From assembly GCA_018261895.1 (NCBI GenBank), contig JAGTRT010000028.1, positions 1 through 64,000 of the forward strand: a stretch of DNA of 64,000 bases, read 5' to 3'. Position 1 is the first letter of the stretch, and every line of letters starts with the position of its first letter. This DNA is from Pseudomonadota bacterium. Lineage in GTDB: Bacteria > Pseudomonadota > Gammaproteobacteria > Burkholderiales > Rhodocyclaceae. A program made the translations under genes and the position numbers. This document shows positions 47,792 to 57,200 of the stretch, piece after piece. Under the pieces are notes generated by a model. That model searched no databases and was not told the origin of the DNA. It saw only the letters and a program-made list of their open reading frames with translations.

Positions 47792-48413
47792 CCTGCGCAG
47801 CGACCTGATCGCCACGGCCCGCGCCATGCAGCCGGCCGGACTCAACCGCGGCACATCCGGCAACGTCAGCGTGCGGCACGGTGATGGCTTCTACATCACG
47901 CCGACCGGCATGCCTTACGACCGCCTGAACGCAGACGACATGCCGCTCATGGCGCTGGACGGTTCCTGGCAGGGCTCCCGCAAGCCGTCGTCCGAATGGC
48001 GCTTCCACCGCGACCTCTACGCCAGCCGGCCGGAAGTCGGCGCTATCCTGCACGCCCATTCGCCCTTCGCCGTCAGCCTGGCCTGCCTGCGTCTCGATAT
48101 CCCGCCCTTCCATTACATGATTGCCCGCTTTGGCGGCGACACGATCCGCTGCGCCGAGTATTCCATTTTTGGCTCGGAATCCCTGTCGACCGTCGCATTG
48201 ACGGCCATGGCCGGGCGCAAGGGCTGCCTGCTGGCCAACCACGGCATGCTGGTCGCCGGGCGCGACCTCGATGAAGCCTTCGCCCTTGCCGTCGAACTGG
48301 AAGAACTATGCGAACAATACTGGCGCGCCAGCCAGCTCGGCCAGCCGGTATTGCTCTCGCCCGAGGAAATGAGCGCCGTGCTGGACAAGTTCGCCGGCTA
48401 CGGACAGCAATGA
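47784..48413 (+). CDS. Class II (zinc) aldolase, FucA/Ald2-like, coupled to mtnA
   Basis: 209 residues. Closest in style to fuculose-phosphate aldolase: GLNRGTSGNVSVR, ITPTGMPYDRL, KPSSEWRFH (catalytic Glu), AILHAHSPF (zinc His pair), FHYMIARFGGDTIRCAEY and LLANHGMLVAG (zinc His). Coupling to mtnA suggests cleavage of methylthioribulose 1-phosphate to DHAP and a methylthio-aldehyde, the DHAP shunt described for Rhodospirillum and E. coli, rather than the MtnB dehydratase route. A weaker motif copy is at 48161-48194. The metal transporter overlaps its stop (ATGA). Confidence 0.85.
   Translation: MTDLRSDLIATARAMQPAGLNRGTSGNVSVRHGDGFYITPTGMPYDRLNADDMPLMALDGSWQGSRKPSSEWRFHRDLYASRPEVGAILHAHSPFAVSLACLRLDIPPFHYMIARFGGDTIRCAEYSIFGSESLSTVALTAMAGRKGCLLANHGMLVAGRDLDEAFALAVELEELCEQYWRASQLGQPVLLSPEEMSAVLDKFAGYGQQ
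48161..48194 (-). repeat. Uptake-like motif copy, sense in the aldolase gene (weak)
   Basis: Minus strand: GACGGTCGACAGGG, then ATTCC, then GAGCC, then AAAAATGGAAT. Read as YSIFGSESLSTVAL. E. coli FucA has YATFGTRELSEHVAL at this place, so no insertion is needed to explain it. Confidence 0.55.
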
Positions 48414-49357
48414 GCCAGCACGACCTCTCGCGCTGGGCGCACCAGCATCAGTTCGCCACTGGAAATGCCGCTGCCGAACGCGGCACGCGCCTCGTCATGT
48501 GGATCACCATCGCCACGATGCTGCTCGAAATCGTCGCCGGCTGGTGGTTCAACTCGATGGCCGTCCTCGCCGACGGCTGGCACATGAGTTCGCACGCGCT
48601 GGCCATCGGCCTGTCGGCCTTCGCCTACAGCGCTGCCCGCAAGTACGCCAGCGACCCGAGTTTCGCCTTCGGCACCTGGAAAATCGAGGTGCTGGCCAGC
48701 TACACCAGCGCCATCTTCCTGCTCGGCGTCGCGGCAGCGATGATCTTCGGCTCGCTCGAACGGCTGTGGAAGCCGCAGGAAATTCACTACCCGGAAGCGA
48801 TGGCGGTCGCTGTTCTCGGCCTCGTGGTCAATCTGGTCTGCGCGCTGATCCTTGGCCATGCCCACGGCCACGATCACGACCATCACCACGGGCACGAGCA
48901 CGCCCATCACGATCACGATGATCTCAACCTCAAGGCCGCCTACATCCACGTCGTCACCGATGCTGCCACCTCGGTGCTCGCCATCGCCGCGCTGGCTGGC
49001 GGCTGGCTCTATGGCTGGGCCTGGCTCGATCCGGCGACCGGCATCGTCGGCGCCATCCTCGTTGCGCTGTGGGCGAAGAACCTCATCGTGCAGAGCGGCC
49101 GCGTGCTGCTTGATCGCGAAATGGACCATCCGGTCGTCGCCGAGATTCGCGAGGTCATTTCAGCCCTGCCCGCCGATGGCCAGACCGAACTGACCGACCT
49201 GCATGTCTGGCGCATCGGTACCGGCGCCTATGCCTGCGCGCTCAGCCTGCTGACCCACGACACAACGCTGACCCCGCTGGCCATCCGCGAAGCCCTCGCC
49301 ATCCATGAAGAAATCGTCCATGCGACGGTTGAAATCCATCGCTGCGATATTTGCTGA
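48410..49357 (+). CDS. Cation diffusion facilitator (DmeF-like Co/Ni/Zn exporter)
   Basis: 315 residues, six membrane helices (first MWITIATMLLEIVAGWWF), with ADGWHMSSHALAIG (metal-binding HxxxD pair) in TM2 and DAATSVLAIAALAGGW in TM5. Between TM4 and TM5 lies a His/Asp-rich loop (HGHDHDHHHGHEHAHHDHDD) like that of DmeF. The C-terminal cytosolic domain ends VHATVEIHRCDIC. It overlaps the aldolase stop codon, so a metal exporter and a zinc-type aldolase are co-translated. The metal is inferred. Confidence 0.88.
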   Translation: MSQHDLSRWAHQHQFATGNAAAERGTRLVMWITIATMLLEIVAGWWFNSMAVLADGWHMSSHALAIGLSAFAYSAARKYASDPSFAFGTWKIEVLASYTSAIFLLGVAAAMIFGSLERLWKPQEIHYPEAMAVAVLGLVVNLVCALILGHAHGHDHDHHHGHEHAHHDHDDLNLKAAYIHVVTDAATSVLAIAALAGGWLYGWAWLDPATGIVGAILVALWAKNLIVQSGRVLLDREMDHPVVAEIREVISALPADGQTELTDLHVWRIGTGAYACALSLLTHDTTLTPLAIREALAIHEEIVHATVEIHRCDIC

Positions 49358-49372
49358 AAACCGGCGAGGCGG

Positions 49373-50119
49373 CTAAGCGAGCAATTCGTGCCGCTCGCGT
49401 TCGACGCGGGCGATATAGCGCTGGATGCGGTTGTTTTCAGCCGACGGCAAATCATCGAAACGCAGGCCGACGCGCCATTGTTGCATGCCGCTACGACCCA
49501 CGTTTGGCGTCAGGTGACAGACGGTCGCATTGAAAAACAGCTCATGCTTATCGTCCGGCAGCGCGAAGTGACAATTCGCCAGATGCTCGCCTGAGGCCAG
49601 CCCCTCCGGCGGATTCATGGCCGTCGTCCCCAGCCCGGCGACCGAAATGTCATGCACCGGCACATTCAGCAGGCGCCCATCAGACAGGCGCCCGAAGAAT
49701 TGCAACGGCCGTCCCACCGGCGCGTCGATGCGGAAGGTTTCGCGGCGCTGCAGGCGGACCAGGAATTTCGGCAAGGCCACGGAAAAAGCCTTGCGTCCGC
49801 CATAGAGCATTTCCAGGGCGCGTCCGGTCACAAACTGGACGTGAATCCCGCCCGGCCGCCCGACGAAGACATTGTGCTCGCTCTGCAGGAAATGCCGGTT
49901 GAGCTCGTTGCTGCCGCTGCAATCGAAAATGAGCAAGCCTTTTTCCGGCTGGGCATCGAGCAGCGTGGTCAGCAACATTTCGCTGCCGGCCCGGAACGAT
50001 ACCGAAAAGGGCACCGCATCGCGGGCAAAGCCGGCCAGCATGAAGGCGACGGGACGCACGCCCGTGATGTGAAAGCGGTCCTCGATCTCGGCTTCCGACA
50101 ACTGCGCGATCTGGCTCAT
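49373..50119 (-). CDS. Flagellar brake-type protein with YcgR and PilZ domains
   Basis: 248 residues. N-terminal YcgR-like domain (residues about 1-110) and C-terminal PilZ domain with the c-di-GMP motif QRRETFRIDAPV (RxxxR) and VHDISVAGLGTTA (D/NxSxxG). It binds cyclic di-GMP and, in YcgR, slows the flagellar motor. Its ATG overlaps the stop of the upstream reductase gene (ATGA), an odd metabolic neighbour. A GGDEF-EAL gene follows in the same region. Confidence 0.9.
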   Translation of the reverse strand: MSQIAQLSEAEIEDRFHITGVRPVAFMLAGFARDAVPFSVSFRAGSEMLLTTLLDAQPEKGLLIFDCSGSNELNRHFLQSEHNVFVGRPGGIHVQFVTGRALEMLYGGRKAFSVALPKFLVRLQRRETFRIDAPVGRPLQFFGRLSDGRLLNVPVHDISVAGLGTTAMNPPEGLASGEHLANCHFALPDDKHELFFNATVCHLTPNVGRSGMQQWRVGLRFDDLPSAENNRIQRYIARVERERHELLA

Positions 50120-50970
50120 CAGCGCTCCAGCACGCGCAGCAGCGACGAGGTGTCGTCGCGCCCCCAACCCTGCGCCATGAGCGCGTTCAATTGCTGGGCC
50201 ACGACGGCCGTGAGCGGCACGGGTACGCCGCTCTGCCGGGCCGCTTCCAGCACCAGACCGTAATCCTTGTGGTGCAGACGCGCTTCGATGCCGGCAGAAA
50301 AGTCGCGCCGCACCATGCGCTCGCCCATCACATCGAGTACGCGCGAGGCCGCAGAGCCGCCAGACAAGGCCTGCCGGACCTTGGCGCAATCGACCCCGGC
50401 CGCCGCGGCAAGATGCATCGCCTCGGCAGCGGCCTCGATGGCGGCGACCATGATCATCTGGTTGCAGGCCTTGGCAACCTGTCCGGCGCCGTTCGGGCCG
50501 ATATGGACGATGCGCTTGCCCAGGCAGTCGAGCAGAGGACGAACTCGCTCAAGAACCTCGGCATCGCCTCCCGCCATGATGGCAAGCGTCGCATCGATGG
50601 CCCCCTGCTCGCCACCGGACACCGGTGCGTCAAGAAAATGAATGCCCTTTTCGCCCAGTTTTTCCGCGATGTTTCGCGCCGCATCCGGCGCGATGGTCGA
50701 GCAATCGACCACGACCGATCCGGGCGCCATGCCCTCGATCAGTCCATCTTTGCCGAGCGCGACGCCTTCGACATCCGCGCTGGAGGTAATGACCGTAAAA
50801 ACCACCTCGCAGCGCGCACCGAGCTCGGCCGGTGTTGCGCACACGCTGGCCGGCAAGTCGCCAATGCACTCCGGCCGGCGCGCCCAGACCGCAAGTTCGT
50901 GACCGGCATGCTGCACATGCTGGGCCATCGGACGCCCCATGGCACCCAGACCGATGAAGCCGATCCTCAT
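50119..50970 (-). CDS. Tartronate semialdehyde reductase / 3-hydroxyisobutyrate dehydrogenase family protein 1
   Basis: 283 residues: NAD(P)-binding GFIGLGAMGRPMA at the N-terminus, FLDAPVSGGEQGAI (substrate loop) and GAGQVAKACNQM (catalytic Lys). GlxR/GarR would reduce tartronate semialdehyde to glycerate, consistent with hyi, gckA and glcDEF elsewhere in the window. It overlaps both its neighbours by four bases. The paralogue just upstream differs in sequence, so substrates may differ; assignment between TSA and hydroxyisobutyrate is not decided by reading. Confidence 0.85.
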   Translation of the reverse strand: MRIGFIGLGAMGRPMAQHVQHAGHELAVWARRPECIGDLPASVCATPAELGARCEVVFTVITSSADVEGVALGKDGLIEGMAPGSVVVDCSTIAPDAARNIAEKLGEKGIHFLDAPVSGGEQGAIDATLAIMAGGDAEVLERVRPLLDCLGKRIVHIGPNGAGQVAKACNQMIMVAAIEAAAEAMHLAAAAGVDCAKVRQALSGGSAASRVLDVMGERMVRRDFSAGIEARLHHKDYGLVLEAARQSGVPVPLTAVVAQQLNALMAQGWGRDDTSSLLRVLER

Positions 50971-51833
50971 GCCTGGCCCGAGAGGCGCTCAAGCAACTTG
51001 AGCACGGCGATCGAATCTTCCTCGCCCAGGTTCGACCCCACCATCGCGTTGAACATCTGCGCCGTGGCGGCGGAGCCCGGCAGGCAGAGGCCCAGCTCGT
51101 GGGCGGTCTGCATGACGATGTTCAGGTCTTTCTCGTGCATCCAGCTCTTGAAACCCGGCTTGAAATTGCGGTCGAGCATGCGCTGGCCGTGGTTTTCAAG
51201 GATTTTCGAGTAGGCGAAGCCGCCGAGCAGCGCCTCGCGCACCTTCCCACGGTCAACGCCATTTTTTGCCGCAAATGCAAATGCCTCGGCCACGGCCAGA
51301 ACGCCCATGCCGGTCACGATCTGGTTGGCGGCCTTGGTTACCTGGCCGGCACCGCTGGCGCCGACATGCACGATGTTCTTGCCCATGCATTCAAAGGCCG
51401 GCCTGGCCTTGGCAAAGGCAGCGTCGGAACCACCGGCCATGATCGACAAGGTGCCGGCAATGGCCCCCACCTCGCCGCCGGACACCGGCGCGTCGACGAA
51501 ATCGACACCGGCTGCGGCCAGGTCCTCGCCAATTTTCCGTGCTGCGGCCGGCGCGATGGTGCTCATGTCTACCGCGACCAGCCCCTTTTCGCCGGCGCTG
51601 GCGACGCCGCGCATGACCTCGGCCACATCGGGTGCATCGGCCACCATCGAGATGACCAGCTCGTTCCCACGCGCGGCATCGGCCGGACTCGCCGCTCCCT
51701 TGGCCCCCGCGTCGAGCAGGGGTTGCATTGATTCGGCGCGGCGCGCCCAGACGGTGACAGCGTGCCCGCCCTTGATCAGGTTGAGCGCCATCGGGCGCCC
51801 CATGATACCCAGGCCGATAAATCCGATTTTCAT
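50967..51833 (-). CDS. Tartronate semialdehyde reductase / 3-hydroxyisobutyrate dehydrogenase family protein 2
   Basis: 288 residues: GFIGLGIMGRPMALNLIKGG, FVDAPVSGGEVGAIAGTLS, and GAGQVTKAANQIV (catalytic Lys), with the closing GEEDSIAVLKLLERLSG. It is first of the pair and overlaps the downstream paralogue by four bases. The pattern FVDAPVSGGEVGAI is very GlxR-like. Base pair 51249-51282 resembles the dispersed motif only loosely. Confidence 0.87.
   Translation of the reverse strand: MKIGFIGLGIMGRPMALNLIKGGHAVTVWARRAESMQPLLDAGAKGAASPADAARGNELVISMVADAPDVAEVMRGVASAGEKGLVAVDMSTIAPAAARKIGEDLAAAGVDFVDAPVSGGEVGAIAGTLSIMAGGSDAAFAKARPAFECMGKNIVHVGASGAGQVTKAANQIVTGMGVLAVAEAFAFAAKNGVDRGKVREALLGGFAYSKILENHGQRMLDRNFKPGFKSWMHEKDLNIVMQTAHELGLCLPGSAATAQMFNAMVGSNLGEEDSIAVLKLLERLSGQA
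51249..51282 (+). repeat. Marginal uptake-like motif match in the reductase gene
   Basis: Plus strand CACGGTCAACG, then CCATTTTTT, then GCCGC, then AAATGCAAATG. The reading frame differs from that of the other sense copies (it reads NGVDRG), and the protein segment is natural for the family, so this may be coincidence. Confidence 0.3.
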
Positions 51834-51894
51834 ACTGAACTCCCTCGCCAGAAGGCTGGAATTTTAGCCCCCCACTCCCCGCGGTCAAGCCGCA

Positions 51895-53841
51895 TCAAGC
51901 AGGCTGTACCGGGTATTCCAGCGTTCGACCGAGCCCGACCACATCGGCTGCCGATGCCGGCTGGTAGAAGTGGAAACCCTGCACGCGCTCGCATTCGAGG
52001 GTGCGCAGGAATTCGGCCTGGGCAAAATTCTCGACGCCCTCCGCCACCAACTGCAGACCGAGCGAACGGCCGAGCATGACGATCGAGGTGACCAGCGACG
52101 CGGCGTCGGGGTCGTATTCCACATCGGCCAGGAAAGAGCGGTCGATCTTCAGGCGATCAAGCGGGAAGCGGCGCAGATAGGCCAGCGACGAATAGCCCGT
52201 GCCAAAATCGTCGATGGCCAGCCTGACCCCCATGGCCTTGAGCTTGGCCAGCGTCTGGATGGCGCTATCGACACCATGCATCACGGAGCTTTCGGTGATC
52301 TCCAGCTCCAGTCGCTCGGCCGGGATGCCGGTTTCCGCCAGAACCTGCTGCACGCTCTGGACAAAGTCGGGCTGACGAAACTGATGCGCGGAAATGTTGA
52401 CCGCCATCTCGCCCATGTCGATGCCGGCATCCAGCCAATCGCGGACCTGCCGGCAGGCTGCGAGCAGAACCCATTGGCCGAGCGGCAGTATCAAGCCGCT
52501 CTCCTCAGCGACCGGAATGAAATCGCCCGGTGCAATCATGCCGCGTTGCGGATGACACCAGCGCACCAGCGCCTCGACGCCAACAACCTTGCCGCTGAGC
52601 AGATCGATCTGCGGCTGATAGTGCAGCACCAGCTGGTTCTCGGCCAGCGCCCGCCACAGTTCGCTTTCCAGATGTAGGCGCTTGTTGGCGGCCGCATTCA
52701 TCTGCTCGGCAAAAAACTGGAAGTTATTGCGTCCCGCTGCCTTCGCCGCGTACATCGCCGCATCGGCGTTGCGGATCAGGGTCGGGCCATCCTGCCCGTC
52801 TTCCGGATAGACACTGACGCCGATGGACAGCGTGCAGCGCAATTGATGCCCATCGATGTCGCAGGCCGGACCAGTCGAGCGGATCAGGCGATCGAGCAAG
52901 GTGATAACTTCATCGTTGCTTTCAATCTGCTCCAGGACGACGACGAACTCGTCGCCACCGAGTCGGAACAGGCGCTTGGCACGATCCATTTCGCCGCCCA
53001 GGCGGCGGGCGATCTCCGCCAGCAGGCGGTCGCCCGCATGATGCCCCAGCGAGTCGTTAACCGTCTTGAAGTTGTCCAGATCGATGATCAGCAAGGCCAG
53101 GCGGTTGATCCCCGGCATCGCGCTGTCGAAAATATTGCCGAGATGGGCATCGAGCGCCAGACGATTCGGCAGATTGGTGAGCTGGTCGTGATGCGCCAGG
53201 TAGTCGAAACGCTCGGCCTGTGCCTTGGCATCGCTGACATCGGCAAAGTTGGCGACGAAATGCGAGGCATGGCCGGCCTCATCGCGAATCGCCGAGATAC
53301 GCATGAGCTTGGGATAGATCCCTCCATCCTTGCGGCGATCCCAGACTTCGCCCTCCCAGAATCCGTTCTCGGCGACGAAATCCCAGATATTGCGGTGGAA
53401 ATTCAGCCCGGAATGCCCGGCGCTCAGTTGGGTCGGCGTCTGCCCGATCACCTCGTGGGCGGCATATCCGGTGATCTGCTCGAAAGCCACGTTGACCGAC
53501 AATATGCGCTGCGCGGCGTCCGTCAGGATCATCGCCTCGGAGGCATGATCGATGACGCTACGATGCAGCTTGAGCAGATTGCCTGCGCGCTCGCGCATCG
53601 ACAACAGGAATCGGCAGCCTTCGATGACCAGAATGGTCATCACCACGCCAAGAATCAGCAGCTGGACGCTCCAGGACGGGGCGACATTCCCGAGCGGCAA
53701 AAACAAGTAGTCGACTGACGCGGAATCGCTGTCCTGGCTGATCGCCCACAAATCAAAGCCGATCGCGCACCAGATCAGGATGATGAGCCCGAAGGCAAGC
53801 AGGCGAAGTTTTCTGCCGGCGAGGACCGGATTGAGTGCCAC
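51895..53841 (-). CDS. Membrane GGDEF-EAL protein with PAS domain
   Basis: 648 residues. Two membrane segments near the N-terminus (LRLLAFGLIILIWCAIGFDL and SVQLLILGVVMTILVIEGC), then PAS (residues about 90-210), GGDEF (RLGGDEFVVVL intact) and EAL (GVEALVRW, NISAHQ, LEITES, DDFGTGYSSL, KIDRSF, AEGVE; all intact). Both catalytic domains look functional, so it may synthesise or break down c-di-GMP depending on the PAS input. No clear I-site RxxD five residues before GGDEF. Confidence 0.92.
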   Translation of the reverse strand: MALNPVLAGRKLRLLAFGLIILIWCAIGFDLWAISQDSDSASVDYLFLPLGNVAPSWSVQLLILGVVMTILVIEGCRFLLSMRERAGNLLKLHRSVIDHASEAMILTDAAQRILSVNVAFEQITGYAAHEVIGQTPTQLSAGHSGLNFHRNIWDFVAENGFWEGEVWDRRKDGGIYPKLMRISAIRDEAGHASHFVANFADVSDAKAQAERFDYLAHHDQLTNLPNRLALDAHLGNIFDSAMPGINRLALLIIDLDNFKTVNDSLGHHAGDRLLAEIARRLGGEMDRAKRLFRLGGDEFVVVLEQIESNDEVITLLDRLIRSTGPACDIDGHQLRCTLSIGVSVYPEDGQDGPTLIRNADAAMYAAKAAGRNNFQFFAEQMNAAANKRLHLESELWRALAENQLVLHYQPQIDLLSGKVVGVEALVRWCHPQRGMIAPGDFIPVAEESGLILPLGQWVLLAACRQVRDWLDAGIDMGEMAVNISAHQFRQPDFVQSVQQVLAETGIPAERLELEITESSVMHGVDSAIQTLAKLKAMGVRLAIDDFGTGYSSLAYLRRFPLDRLKIDRSFLADVEYDPDAASLVTSIVMLGRSLGLQLVAEGVENFAQAEFLRTLECERVQGFHFYQPASAADVVGLGRTLEYPVQPA

Positions 53842-53949
53842 GGGTCAAATTAGGACTTTAGTTATACCAAGCCTAGTTTAACCCAATAAAAACAATGTTT
53901 CACGAAGTTTTTCTAAAGCAAATTCACGGAAAATCACTCTTCATATGAC

Positions 53950-53961
53950 GCCAAATTTGGC
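53950..53961. promoter_or_regulatory. Perfect 12-bp palindrome in the spacer upstream of the GGDEF-EAL gene
   Basis: GCCAAATTTGGC is exactly palindromic. It lies in an A/T-rich spacer (53842-54005) about 110 bases before the GGDEF-EAL start. It could be an operator, but there is no second line of evidence. The rest of this spacer shows only A/T-rich sequence with possible -10 boxes. Confidence 0.3.
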
Positions 53962-54005
53962 TTCGCCTTTGCCCCTGATATGAAGATGTTTTTTCCTGAA
54001 TTAAC

Positions 54006-54230
54006 TTAGCGACTGCAGCTTCCGTTTCCGCGCGAGAAACCCATCTTTGCCAGCAGCTTTTCCGGCGGGCAGAAGCCCGTAAAGCCACTTTGCAGCAGAT
54101 TCAAGCCGACGAAGGCAGTGAAGGCGAGGAACCATTCCGATACGAAGATCGGGCTGCCATGGTAGCCAAGGGAAAGCGAAAGCAGGACGAAAAAGCCCGC
54201 CATGATGCGGATGATGCGTTCGATGGTCAT
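54006..54230 (-). CDS. DUF2892-type small membrane protein coupled to RND pump
   Basis: 74 residues: two hydrophobic segments (IMAGFFVLLSLSLGYHGS and FLAFTAFVGLNLLQSGFTGFC) with a CPPEKLLAKMG tail, the layout of DUF2892 (YgaP-like C-terminal) proteins. ATG 54230 overlaps the pump gene stop (ATGA). Function unknown; co-translation suggests help in pump assembly or the same stress response. Confidence 0.82.
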   Translation of the reverse strand: MTIERIIRIMAGFFVLLSLSLGYHGSPIFVSEWFLAFTAFVGLNLLQSGFTGFCPPEKLLAKMGFSRGNGSCSR

Positions 54231-57200
54231 TGTTGATGCTCCTTGCGGAATGCCGAGAAATAGAGGACGGGGATGACGACCAGCGTGAGCAGCGTGGACA
54301 CCATGATGCCGAAGATCAGCGCCAGCGCCAGCCCATTGAAGATCGGGTCGTCGAGAATGAACATGGCGCCGAGCATGGCGGCCAGTGCGGTCAGGGCGAT
54401 GGGTTTGGCGCGCACCGCGGCCGACTGAATCACCGCGTCGTGGAAGGGCATGCCGTTCGCGACCTGCAGCTTGATGAAATCAACGAGCAGTATTGAGTTG
54501 CGGACGATGATGCCGGCCAGGGCGATCATGCCGATCATCGAGGTGGCCGTGAATTGCGAACCGAACAGCGCGTGGCCGGGCATGACGCCGATGATGGTCA
54601 GCGGAATGGGGGCCATGATGATGAGCGGCACGAGGTAGCTGCCGAAGTGGGCGACGACCAGCAGGTAGATGAGGATCAGGCCGACGCCGTAGGCGATGCC
54701 CATGTCGCGGAAGGTTTCGTAGGTCACCTTCCATTCGCCATCCCATTTCACGCTGTAGCCGGCGTAGGGATCGTTCGGCTGGCGGATGAACCATTCGCCG
54801 AGTGTGCCGCCCTCCTTGAGTTCCATGCCGTTGATCTTGCTGCGGATGTCGAACATGCCGTAGAGCGGCGAATCGAGCTTGCCGCCCATGTCGCCGACGA
54901 CATACACGACCGGTAGCAGATCCTTGTGGTAAATGGCCTTTTCGCGGGCCGCATCCTGTACCTCTACGAGTTCGGAGACCGGAACCAGATGGCCGTCACG
55001 CGAACGAACGCGCAGCTTGAGCAGGGCATCCAGATTGGATTGCTTCTCGGCCGGCAAAGTCACGCGGACCGGGATCTCGAACTTGGAATCGGTATTGCGT
55101 GCCGGCGTCACGTCCTGCCCGGCCAGGCCCATACCAACGACCTCGACGATATCGCTCTGCGCCACACCGAGTTGTGCCGCCTTGCTTTGCAGCACATGGA
55201 GCACGACCTTGCGGGCGTCGGCTTCGATGTAGTCATCGATGGCGACGATGTCCGGCGTTGCCTCGAAGGCCTTGCGCACCTGCTTGCCGACGCTCATCTG
55301 GCCCTTCATGTCGGGGCCGTAGATTTCGGCGACGATGGGCGACATGACCGGCGGTCCCGGCGGCACTTCGACGACCTTGGCGACGCCGCCATTCCGCTTG
55401 CCGATGGCCTCGATGCGATCACGCAGCGAGACCGCAATCTCGTGACTCTGCCGCGAGCGATGATGCTTGTCGGCCAGATTGACCTGGATGTCACCCTTCT
55501 CCGGCGCGGCACGCAGGTAGTACTGGCGAACGAGGCCGTTAAAATTGATCGGGCTGGCCGTACCGGCGTAGGCCTGATAGTTGGTCACATCTTTTTCGAG
55601 GGCCAGTTCGGCGCCGATTTCGTGCAGCACGCGTGCCGTTTCCTCAACCGGCGTGCCCACCGGCATGTCGAGGATGACCTGGAATTCGCTCTTGTTGTCA
55701 AAAGGCAGCATCTTGAGCACGACGAGCTGGAAATAGGCCAGCGACACCGAGCCGAGAATGAGCAGGACCACGGCGATGGCCAGCTTGACGCGCATGGCGC
55801 CGCCCTTGATCGGATCGAGGAAGGGGGTCAGCAGCTTGCGGAAGGTGCTATCCAGTTTGGCGTCGAGCTTCGACGGCTGATGGCTTCCATGGGCATTGCC
55901 ATGCGTTTTCATCATTCTCGCCGCCAGCCAGGGCGTGACGACAAAGGCGACGGCCAGCGAGATAGCCATGCCCATCGACGAGTTGATCGGGATCGGGCTC
56001 ATGTACGGGCCCATCAGCCCCGTGACGAAAGCCATCGGCAGCAGCGCGGCGATGACGGTCAGCGTGGCGAGAATGGTCGGGCCACCGACTTCATCGACGG
56101 CCGGCGGAATGATCTCCAAAAGGCTCTTTTCGGGGTACAAGCCCTGCCAGCGGTGGATGTTCTCGACGACGACAATCGCGTCATCGACGAGGATGCCGAT
56201 CGAGAAAATCAGCGCGAACAGCGAGACGCGGTTCAGGGTGAAACCCCAGGCCCAGGAGGCGAAGAGCGTTGCTGCCAGCGTCAGGGTCACGGCGATGCCG
56301 ACAATGACCGCCTCGCGTTTGCCGAGGGCGAAGAAGACGAGCAGTACGACGAACGCCGTGGCAAAGATCAGCTTGCCGATCAGCTTTTGCGCCTTTTCGG
56401 TCGCCGTTTCGCCGTAGTTCCGTGTCACGGTGACTTCGATGCCCTCCGGAATGACTTTGTTTTTCAAGTCATTTATCCGGTTGACCGTAGCATTGGCCAC
56501 ATCGGCCGCATTGACGCCAGGCTGTTTGGAAAGCTGGATGGTGACGGCGGGAAACTCGCCGCTCTGGTCGCCAAACCAGGCGTAGCGTTTGGGCTGATCC
56601 GGGCCATCCTCGACCGTTGCCACGTCGCTCATGTAGACCGGCTTGCGTTCGCCGGCCTCGCCGCGCACAGCCACGACGAGTTGCTTCACGTCGGCCGCCG
56701 ACTCGAGATAGGTGCCGGTCTGGACCAGCACCTCGCGGTTGCCGGCAGTCAGGTTGCCGGAGGATTGCAGGGCGTTCGAGACCTTGAGGGCACCGGCAAT
56801 GTCCTGCGGCGTGACGCCGAAGGCATTCATCCGGTCGGCATCCATGAGCACGCGGATGGCGTGATCGGGGCCGCCGAGGGTAGCCACGTCGCGCGTACCC
56901 TTGATGCGCTTGAGTTCGATTTCGACGGCGCGCGCCACCTGCTGCAGTTCGAAGGCGGAACGCGCGGCATCCTTGGTCCAGAAGGTCAGCGCCACGATGG
57001 GCACGTCGTCAATGCCGCGCGGCTTGATCACCGGGTCCATGACCCCGAGGTTGGGCGGCAACCAGTCGCGGTTGGAATGCACGGTGTCGTAAAGACGCAG
57101 GACCGCGTCGTTGTATTTGACGCCGACATCGAACTGCACGGTGATGACGGCCATGCCGGGTCGCGAGGCGGAATAGACGTGCTCGACACCGTGCATGCGC

